Shown here one piece after another: positions 6,011 to 11,558 of a stretch of DNA of 11,558 nucleotides (position 1 is its first letter; each line of letters starts with the position of its first letter). The translations under genes were made by a program, and so were the position numbers. The DNA is taken from positions 1-11,558 of the forward strand of contig JAEZZO010000019.1 of assembly GCA_023418475.1 (NCBI GenBank), read 5' to 3'. The DNA is from Bacillota bacterium. Lineage in GTDB: Bacteria; Bacillota; Clostridia; Lachnospirales; Lachnospiraceae. Below the pieces are notes generated by a model. The model was not told the DNA's origin. It searched no databases and saw only the letters and a list, made by a program, of their open reading frames with translations.

Positions 6011-7048
6011 ATGAAGCATCATGTTGTCAGTCAGCAGAATCAAATCAGAAGTGCAGTGCTTATGACAGTATTAATTGTGGTTACCATTGCTGTTATTCTA
6101 AAGGATTATTCGATTGGCGAATTGATACAGGCAGTCAAAAGCATTCATCCGCTCTATCTGTGTGCTGGATTTAGCCTGATGTTTTTCTTTGCCGGTTGTC
6201 AGGGAATGAATTTTTACTTAATTATGCGGCGCCTCGGACATGCTTCTCCTTATACAAATTGTATTGAATATGCTTATATCGGCAATTATTTCGGAGCTAT
6301 TTCACCGGGAGCCAGCGCAGGACAGCCGGCTCAGGTTTATTATATGAGTAAGGATAAAGTCCATATTGATTTATCTACAATCACAATATTTTTAATGGTT
6401 TTTATCAGCCAGATTGTTATTATTCTGATGGGCGGAGGTATAGCGCTGCTGCGTTACAGCATACTGATGAAAGCAGCATCATGGTTTATCTATATGTTAT
6501 CGGCCGGTACCCTGGTTATGCTGGGACTTACCTTGATTTTATCCGCACTTATGTTTTCAGCAAAAGCATTTCCTTTCATAGCCAATTCTATCTTAAAATT
6601 GGGAAATAAAGTGCATCTGGTTAAAAATGGAATAATATGGAAAGCACGGCTTGATGTATTATTGATTTCGTATCAAAGTAAAGCAAAATTTATATTGAAG
6701 CATCCGGTACTGTTACTCCAGGTCTTTCTTGTTACAGGCCTTCAATGGATCGCTTATTGTCTGGTTCCCTATATGGTTTATCTGGGCTTTGGATATGGAC
6801 AATATGATGCGCTGGATCTGATGGCAGGGCAAGCATTTATTAATATCTCTGTAGCGGCAGTACCGCTACCGGGATCTGTCGGAGTGGCGGAAAAATCGTT
6901 TTTGAATATTTACGGCTTATATTATTCACAACAAGACCTTCCTACCGCCATGATACTCAGCCGGTTGATTAATTTTTATCTGCCGCTGCTAATCAGTTTC
7001 ATGGTCTATTTGCTGGCGCATAACAGAATAAGAAAAAGAAATAGTTAA
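6011..7048 (+). CDS. Multi-spanning membrane protein of the YbhN/UPF0104 (LPG synthase TM region) family
   Basis: 345 residues from the ATG at 6011. This start is chosen because AGAAAGG at 5994-6000 lies 10 nt upstream; the ATG at 6002 is too close to it, and the in-frame TTG at 5969 has no Shine-Dalgarno. About seven hydrophobic segments are visible (near 12-30, 45-66, 121-144, 158-181, 231-256, 268-288 and 318-337). Family-type motifs are SPGASAGQPAQVYYMSK (98-114) and PLPGSVGVAEKSF (285-297), which resemble the conserved Pro-Gly/Gly-Glu motifs of the integral membrane half of MprF and stand-alone relatives. Full MprF proteins add a soluble aminoacyl-transferase domain, absent here, so lysyl-phosphatidylglycerol synthesis is not expected. 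A role in lipid or polyprenyl-linked substrate translocation is inferred from relatives only; the substrate is unknown. Confidence 0.85.
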   Translation: MKHHVVSQQNQIRSAVLMTVLIVVTIAVILKDYSIGELIQAVKSIHPLYLCAGFSLMFFFAGCQGMNFYLIMRRLGHASPYTNCIEYAYIGNYFGAISPGASAGQPAQVYYMSKDKVHIDLSTITIFLMVFISQIVIILMGGGIALLRYSILMKAASWFIYMLSAGTLVMLGLTLILSALMFSAKAFPFIANSILKLGNKVHLVKNGIIWKARLDVLLISYQSKAKFILKHPVLLLQVFLVTGLQWIAYCLVPYMVYLGFGYGQYDALDLMAGQAFINISVAAVPLPGSVGVAEKSFLNIYGLYYSQQDLPTAMILSRLINFYLPLLISFMVYLLAHNRIRKRNS

Positions 7049-7167
7049 ATAAGTAGTTCATATATAATCGGAGATGATATATAATAGGAATAGAAAATGG
7101 TACTATAATTTACGGAAAATTGTAATAATTGAATTATGCGTAAAAAAGTGCAGAAATGGGGTAAAAT

Positions 7168-7539
7168 ATGTTGTTTGTTTTTGGAATATCCAATGGTGAA
7201 AAACAGCTGGAATTTGTACAAACCCTGTTATGCCCCGAATGCGGACAGTTTGGAAGATGGGATGCATATATGACGTATATATATTTCAGCTTGTTTTTTA
7301 TTCCGATTTTTTATTGGAACAGACGATACTATATTAGGAGCTCCTGCTGCGGCACTGTATACGAGATAAATGCAGCGCTCGGAAAGCGTATTCAAAGAGG
7401 AAAAACTGTAAATGTGACAGAATATGACCTTCATAAGAGAAACAGTAACCCTCGGGGAGCACAGCAATATTGTCCGTCTTGTGGCTATCCGGCTGCACCC
7501 GAATACGATTACTGTCCAAAATGCGGAAGAAAATTATAA
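7168..7539 (+). CDS. Small double zinc-ribbon protein of unknown function
   Basis: 123 residues. The N-terminal part MLFVFGISNGEKQLEF is followed by CPECG (Cys22, Cys25) and a hydrophobic aromatic stretch YIYFSLFFIPIFYWNRRYY (37-55). SCCGTVYEI supplies Cys60 and Cys61, so the first four cysteines could form one metal site around that hydrophobic stretch. A classic zinc ribbon closes the protein: CPSCG (102-106) and CPKCG (116-120). This layout recurs in small conserved Firmicutes zinc-ribbon proteins that I recognise only as a family of unknown role. The hydrophobic stretch is too aromatic and short to call a membrane span with confidence. A GGGG at about 7157-7160 gives a modest ribosome binding site. 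TATAAT boxes at 7080-7085 and 7104-7109 lie upstream but without good -35 elements. Confidence 0.8.
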   Translation: MLFVFGISNGEKQLEFVQTLLCPECGQFGRWDAYMTYIYFSLFFIPIFYWNRRYYIRSSCCGTVYEINAALGKRIQRGKTVNVTEYDLHKRNSNPRGAQQYCPSCGYPAAPEYDYCPKCGRKL

Positions 7540-7612
7540 AAACAGACAATGCAGAATGCAGTTGGTATGGTCTGGCTTTTCATAATAAATGAATAAAAAA
7601 AGGGGATAAAGT

Positions 7613-10087
7613 ATGCTGCGACAGACACTAAACGGTAATTGGAAAATGAAAGAAATAACCGAAAGCAACTGGATTGATGCAACGATTCCAGGATCAGTCA
7701 TGTCTGCTTTACTGGAAAATGATCGGATTGAAAATCCGTTCTGGCGTGAAAATGAATATGAGGCAAGAGAACTATTTCGTAAGGATTACGAATTTCAAAG
7801 AGATTTTACCATAAACGAAGAGCTGTTTCAGAACGACCAGATTGAACTAATATGCTATGGTTTGGATACTCTGGCTGAAATCTATATTAATGACAAGCTG
7901 CTTGCGAAAACCAATAACATGCATCGTACCTGGAAGTTTGATATAAAATCATTTCTGAAGGATAAAGAAAATCAAATTCGTATTATTTTTCGCTCTCCGA
8001 TTGAATATATTAAAAATTATATTCCGGAAGAGGGGAAAACATCGGATTTTGTATCAGCAGGCTCCATGAGTGGAAATCAATATCTCAGAAAAGCACATTG
8101 CATGTTTGGCTGGGATTGGGGTGCTCAAATTCCCGATGCCGGAATTTGGCGTGATATAGAGCTCGCAGGTTATAGTGAGGGAAGAATTGAGGATGTAAAG
8201 ATAATCCAGGAACATGACAAAGAGAAGGTTGCTGTAACAATAACAACGCAGCTGTCGCTCCTGCAAAGAGGTGATTATAATCTCGAATACACCTTTATTG
8301 ACCCGGAGGGAAATACAAGAATGTTTACACAGGATGCTGCTGACGGAAAGAATACCTGTTGCATCACTGTGGAAAATCCGCAGTTATGGTGGCCGAATGG
8401 TTATGGTAAGCAGCCGCTGTATCATCTTAGCGTTGTTATGAAGGAGAAGGACAGAGAAAGTGATCGGAAGGATTATACACTCGGTCTTAGAACCCTAACG
8501 ATCAGCCAAGAAAAGGATCAGTGGGGATCTGAATTTGCATTCCAGATAAATGGTGTGAAAATATTTGCAAAGGGAGCGGACTATATACCAGAGGATACCA
8601 TTTACTCTTTCATTACAAAGGATAGAATTGAATTCCTTATCGCTTCCTGTGTGAAAGCAAACTTTAATTGTTTACGTGTATGGGGCGGCGGATATTACCC
8701 CTCTGATACCTTTTATGATTTATGTGATCGGTATGGTATCATTGTATGGCAGGATCTGATGTATGCCTGCAATGTATATGAGTTGACGACGGAATTTGAA
8801 GATAACATAATCGAAGAAACAAAGGATAATGTCAGGAGACTTAAGCATCATGCTTCCCTGGGATTGTGGTGCGGAAATAATGAGATGGAATCTGGCTGGT
8901 GCTTCTGGCCGGATATGATGAAACAGTCGGAGAAGCTTAGAGCGGATTATATTAAGCAATTTGAATATATTTTACCAAAAGCAGTTAACCAGGTAGATGA
9001 TGGGACCTTTTTCTGGCCTTCATCTCCATCCTCTGGCGGCTGTTTTGATATGCCGGTGGATGAAAATCGCGGAGATACCCATTACTGGGACGTTTGGCAC
9101 GGTTTAAAACCATTTGAGGATTACCGCAATTTTTATTTCCGTTTTTGTTCGGAATTTGGTTTTCAGTCATTCCCATCGATTAAAACCGTTAATTCCTTTA
9201 CAGAAGAACAGGACCGTAATATTTTCTCCAGGATAATGGAAAGCCACCAGAAGAATGGAACGGCCAATGGTAAGATACTATATTATCTGTCCGAGAATTT
9301 CCTGTATCCGAAGAGCTTCTCTGATCTTATCTATGTAAGTCAAATCCTGCAGGGAATTGCCATCAAATTCGGGGTAGAGCATTGGAGAAGAAACCGCGGC
9401 CGTTGTATGGGATCTATCTACTGGCAGTTAAATGACAGCTGGCCGGTGGCATCCTGGGCAAGTATTGATTATTATGAAAGATGGAAAGCACTGCATTATA
9501 TGGCTAAGAACTTTTATGCGCCGGTTGCGGGTTCCCTGGCACGTACGGGGAATGTAGTGGAAGCATCTATTCAGAACGAAAGAGTGTTTGATGTAAAGTG
9601 TCAGGTAATTATGACATTAAAAGCGGTGGATTTAAAAGTGCTGCATCAGGTAAGCTGTGAACTTGTGGTTCCTGCACTCTCTTCTGTAAAATTATTAGAA
9701 CAGGATTATAATGAACGAATTAAGGGAATAGAAGATAAAGTATTTGTAGAAGCTGAGTTTACCGATGAAGAAGGTTATCAGAGTATTGAAACAGAGTTTT
9801 TTGTACCATTCAAGCATCTTTGCCTCGAACAGCCTGCTATTACGTATGAAGCCACGGAAACAGCGGAGAAGTATCTGATTACACTTCAGGCTGAAAAGCT
9901 GGCATGCTTTGTGGAACTGGATTTTGCTGACAGGGATGCTGTATTTAGTGACAATTATTTTTATCTTACAGGAGAAAAGCCCAGAATAATTGAGCTTCTT
10001 AAGTCGGATCTGAAAGGAAAAGCCTTCAAGAATGCCGGAGACCTTCAGCAACATCTTCTGGTTCGCAGCTTAAGAGATACTTATTAA
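7613..10087 (+). CDS. Beta-mannosidase, glycoside hydrolase family 2
   Basis: 824 residues with no signal peptide, so cytoplasmic. It should remove terminal beta-D-mannose from manno-oligosaccharides (mannan, glucomannan or N-glycan core). It begins LNGNWKM and IPGSVMSALLENDRIENPFWRENEY, the usual beta-mannosidase opening. A jelly-roll domain follows (about 1-185, with FGWDWGAQIPDAGIWRDIEL at its end), then an immunoglobulin-like domain (about 190-300) and a TIM barrel (about 305-640). Catalytic residues are visible: acid/base Glu424 in WCGNNEMESGW and nucleophile Glu514 in FCSEFGFQSFPS. RVWGGGYY (355-362) and IYWQLNDSWPVASW (602-615) also fit the family. The C-terminal part (about 640-824) is the expected mannosidase Ig-like region. 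AGGGG at 7601-7605 lies 7 nt before the ATG. No mannan transport or regulatory gene flanks it, so it stands alone with its own terminator. Confidence 0.95.
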   Translation: MLRQTLNGNWKMKEITESNWIDATIPGSVMSALLENDRIENPFWRENEYEARELFRKDYEFQRDFTINEELFQNDQIELICYGLDTLAEIYINDKLLAKTNNMHRTWKFDIKSFLKDKENQIRIIFRSPIEYIKNYIPEEGKTSDFVSAGSMSGNQYLRKAHCMFGWDWGAQIPDAGIWRDIELAGYSEGRIEDVKIIQEHDKEKVAVTITTQLSLLQRGDYNLEYTFIDPEGNTRMFTQDAADGKNTCCITVENPQLWWPNGYGKQPLYHLSVVMKEKDRESDRKDYTLGLRTLTISQEKDQWGSEFAFQINGVKIFAKGADYIPEDTIYSFITKDRIEFLIASCVKANFNCLRVWGGGYYPSDTFYDLCDRYGIIVWQDLMYACNVYELTTEFEDNIIEETKDNVRRLKHHASLGLWCGNNEMESGWCFWPDMMKQSEKLRADYIKQFEYILPKAVNQVDDGTFFWPSSPSSGGCFDMPVDENRGDTHYWDVWHGLKPFEDYRNFYFRFCSEFGFQSFPSIKTVNSFTEEQDRNIFSRIMESHQKNGTANGKILYYLSENFLYPKSFSDLIYVSQILQGIAIKFGVEHWRRNRGRCMGSIYWQLNDSWPVASWASIDYYERWKALHYMAKNFYAPVAGSLARTGNVVEASIQNERVFDVKCQVIMTLKAVDLKVLHQVSCELVVPALSSVKLLEQDYNERIKGIEDKVFVEAEFTDEEGYQSIETEFFVPFKHLCLEQPAITYEATETAEKYLITLQAEKLACFVELDFADRDAVFSDNYFYLTGEKPRIIELLKSDLKGKAFKNAGDLQQHLLVRSLRDTY

Positions 10088-10100
10088 TTGTTAAGGAGAT

Positions 10101-10140
10101 GGCTGGTAAGTAATTAAATTATTTATCAGCCTCTTTTTTT
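10101..10140 (+). terminator. Rho-independent terminator after the beta-mannosidase gene
   Basis: GGCTGGTAAGTAAT (10101-10114) pairs with ATTATTTATCAGCC (10118-10131) over 14 bp with two G-T wobbles and a 3-base loop. TC and seven T residues follow. It begins 13 bp past the stop codon. Confidence 0.92.
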
Positions 10141-10251
10141 GGTTGACCTAAAAATTTATTTATCCGCTGCTTTAAAAAATAACAGTATACTATTCTATCA
10201 TAAGCTGCATACATATTTAGTGATGGGGTTAGGAAAGCAGAGGACTACGAT

Positions 10252-11085
10252 ATGAATAGAAGTAAAAATATATTTTCCATAATAATTCTTTTGTTTGCAT
10301 TCACAACGGGTAACAATAAAAGACAAAATGGAGTAACAAAAATAGAAGAAGCAGAAGAAGTTGTACGAAATAGTGATACAGTTCAGAATTGGAACTGGAG
10401 GGATCCGAATGAAGACAGTATTCAAAATGTGTCCTACAACCGTGGTGGAATTACAGCACAGTATCCAAAGCTGGTAGCAGGAGGCAGTAAAGAGGATTTA
10501 GAGCTTTGGAATAAAATCATAGATAAAGATCTGCAGGATATAGTGAATATTTATTCTTTTCAGCCTTATCCGGAATCAAAAGAACCCTCTGACATTGCTC
10601 CGGCCAGTTTGAAAATTACATATCAGGTGATGCTAAATAATAATCGTTTTTTAAGTATACGCTATTTGGCAAATTATGTAAGTCCCTACTCAGCATATCC
10701 TACTGAGCTGGTTTACACAACAAATATTGATAAACAAAGAAACGAAAGAATTAAGCTGTCAGACCAGATATTAATTAATCTTGATTTTGTGCAGGACTTC
10801 CGCACCTGGGATTTTATTGCATCTGAGCCGGAGAGCAAGGAGTATAATCAGGCGGTAAAGGAATACGTTGAACATATTAATGATGAAGATTTGATTAACG
10901 GATTTGAGACTGCCGATATCATCGGATCAGGTAATCATTGGGGTATTTACAGTTATATGACCCCGGATCGGCTTGGACTTAGCTTAGGGGTACCCAATTA
11001 TATCGGCGATCACGTTGAATTTGAACGGGAATACACCCGGCTGGGCAGCTTTATGAAGTATAAGCTGCATAATGGGGCTGTATAA
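10252..11085 (+). CDS. Secreted or membrane-anchored DUF4163/DUF3298-like protein
   Basis: 277 residues. A basic start MNRSKN and a hydrophobic stretch (about 7-18) make an export signal or anchor, but no lipobox cysteine follows: the place where one might sit reads FTTGNN. After an acidic linker (30-57), ITAQYPKLVAGGSKEDLELWNKII (67-90) resembles the DUF4163 repeat. LKITYQVMLNNNRFLSIRYLANY (120-142), YTTNIDKQRNERIKLSDQIL (155-174) and the C-terminal half resemble the DUF3298/RsiV-type ectodomain. Such domains occur in the ectodomain of anti-sigma factor RsiV, which binds lysozyme, and next to peptidoglycan deacetylases. No sigma-binding domain or sigma gene is visible here, so no function is assigned. 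AGAGG before the ATG at 10252 gives a suitable ribosome binding site. The stop codon lies in the loop of a terminator-like hairpin. Confidence 0.75.
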   Translation: MNRSKNIFSIIILLFAFTTGNNKRQNGVTKIEEAEEVVRNSDTVQNWNWRDPNEDSIQNVSYNRGGITAQYPKLVAGGSKEDLELWNKIIDKDLQDIVNIYSFQPYPESKEPSDIAPASLKITYQVMLNNNRFLSIRYLANYVSPYSAYPTELVYTTNIDKQRNERIKLSDQILINLDFVQDFRTWDFIASEPESKEYNQAVKEYVEHINDEDLINGFETADIIGSGNHWGIYSYMTPDRLGLSLGVPNYIGDHVEFEREYTRLGSFMKYKLHNGAV

Positions 11086-11095
11086 ATACAGCCCC
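11074..11095 (+). terminator. Terminator-like hairpin containing the stop codon of the preceding gene
   Basis: GGGGCTGTA (11074-11082) pairs perfectly with TACAGCCCC (11087-11095) around a TAAA loop that holds the TAA stop codon (11083-11085). The T-run expected after it is absent: AATCGTAA follows and then the intron 5' end. The original downstream part may have been displaced by the intron. Confidence 0.75.
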
Positions 11096-11103
11096 AATCG
11101 TAA

Positions 11104-11558
11104 GTGCGCCCGACGGGCGCACGTTTCAACGGGTGTAAGTCCAGAGTCCGCCTGGTAGTAGGAAGGACATAGCCAATGGCAAGGGTGTCGTGGGTAACTA
11201 CGAATCTAAAGGAAGCCGGATGGCAAATCTCTGGTCTGACGCACAGAAATCATATCAGGCTATAATCGGGGGTAAGGCTGCTTATCAAGTCGAAACCCAA
11301 TAACTACACGGAACCGGTTGTGGTAAATATGGCAGATGGATGGAGAGAAGGAACGGAAAGGGCATCTATGTCCGAGTTCATCCGAAGTCATGGAAGAAGT
11401 TTAAGTCACAGCTGAGGATACTTTCTTCCCAAAGGTCTGTTCAGAGCATACGACCGGCACTCGAAAAGGTAAAGGTATATGCTAGAGGATGGCTTAACTA
11501 TTACGGTTTGGCAGACATGAAGAAACCCATCGAGGACATCAATGGATGGCTCTACCAT
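11104..11558 (+). mobile_element. Group II intron remnant, internally deleted; 3' end outside window
   Basis: The 5' end starts GTGCG as group II introns do, with a perfect 8-bp hairpin (GTGCGCCC 11104-11111, GGGCGCAC 11115-11122). Recognisable domain I blocks follow: GGGTGTAAGTCC (11131-11142), CAAGGGTGTC, GAATCTAAAGGAAGC, GGCAAATCT and GGTCTGACGCACAGAAATCATAT. These resemble conserved domain I blocks of bacterial introns such as the O. iheyensis group IIC intron. Domain I appears to end near 11320-11343 (GTAAATATGGCAGATGGATGG). Within a few bases the sequence becomes coding for the C-terminal maturase region of the intron reverse transcriptase. Domains II and III, the first part of domain IV and the whole RT core are therefore missing. 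Domains V and VI would lie beyond the window. Exact subclass (IIC-like or other) is not settled. Confidence 0.88.
11340..11558 (+). pseudogene. C-terminal fragment of group II intron reverse transcriptase/maturase
   Basis: 73 in-frame codons run from an ATG at 11340 to the window edge without a stop; the frame is open from 11304. The encoded part includes YVRVHPKSWKKFKSQLRIL, VKVYARGWLNYYGLADMKK and IEDINGWLYH. These match the thumb/domain X (maturase) region that assists splicing, and normally precede an arginine-rich DNA-binding tail. The palm and finger motifs of the reverse transcriptase, including the catalytic YADD box, are not present upstream, since only domain I RNA sequence is there. 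It cannot reverse transcribe. Whether the short maturase piece is translated is unknown; no Shine-Dalgarno of note precedes the ATG. Confidence 0.85.

Noticed and set aside
10143..10191. TTGACC at 10143 and TATACT at 10186 as a promoter for the DUF4163-like gene.
   Set aside because: The spacing is 37 bp, and no better -35 lies at 16-18 bp from TATACT. The gene probably has a promoter here, but I cannot place it.
11131..11300. Possible riboswitch or stable non-coding RNA in the highly structured-looking sequence after 11104.
   Set aside because: The conserved blocks fit group II intron domain I and the maturase codons that follow explain it better.
1..11558. CRISPR arrays, tRNA or rRNA genes, toxin-antitoxin or phage-defence genes.
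   Set aside because: No spaced short repeats, tRNA-like cloverleaf or matching protein families were seen on either strand.

Overview
The window reads as the chromosome of a low-GC, endospore-forming Firmicute of the class Clostridia, most likely a Lachnospiraceae-type organism. This rests on three things: the AT-rich codon use, the gene order murA - ftsQ - ftsZ - spoIIGA - sigE - sigG with no ftsA, and a typical FtsZ C-terminal peptide. The family assignment is inference from gene order and protein resemblance.

Positions 1-2813 are the end of a division and cell-wall cluster: the C-terminal part of MurA (peptidoglycan precursor synthesis), the divisome protein FtsQ/DivIB, and FtsZ. FtsZ almost certainly starts at a TTG codon behind a perfect Shine-Dalgarno. 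Its last codons are the first unit of an imperfect ~50-bp tandem repeat that runs into the 3' untranslated region. A strong terminator closes the unit.

Positions 3125-5871 are the sporulation sigma cassette: SpoIIGA (membrane aspartic protease), pro-SigmaE (its substrate, mother-cell sigma factor) and SigmaG (late forespore sigma factor). SpoIIGA is preceded by consensus -35 and -10 hexamers 21 bp apart. This resembles the over-long spacing of the Spo0A-dependent spoIIG promoter of Bacillus subtilis. A weaker SigmaF/SigmaG-like promoter candidate precedes sigG. FtsZ, SpoIIGA, SigmaE and SigmaG are functionally linked: the FtsZ ring builds the asymmetric septum, SpoIIGA in the mother-cell membrane activates SigmaE, and SigmaG takes over in the forespore after engulfment.

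Positions 5900-11095 hold four apparently separate genes: a multi-spanning YbhN/LPG-synthase-TM-type membrane protein under a near-consensus SigmaA promoter, a small double zinc-ribbon protein, a cytoplasmic GH2 beta-mannosidase, and a secreted or anchored DUF4163/DUF3298-like protein. The beta-mannosidase suggests use of plant mannan oligosaccharides.

From 11104 to the window edge lies a group II intron remnant. Its 5' ribozyme domain I is joined almost directly to the codons for the C-terminal maturase part of its reverse transcriptase, so the RT core and intervening RNA domains are missing. It sits 8 nt past the terminator-like hairpin of the preceding gene. I found no CRISPR array, tRNA, rRNA or defence system. 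Apart from the intron remnant, the repeat at the ftsZ end and a few regulatory details, the window is an ordinary core-genome region.
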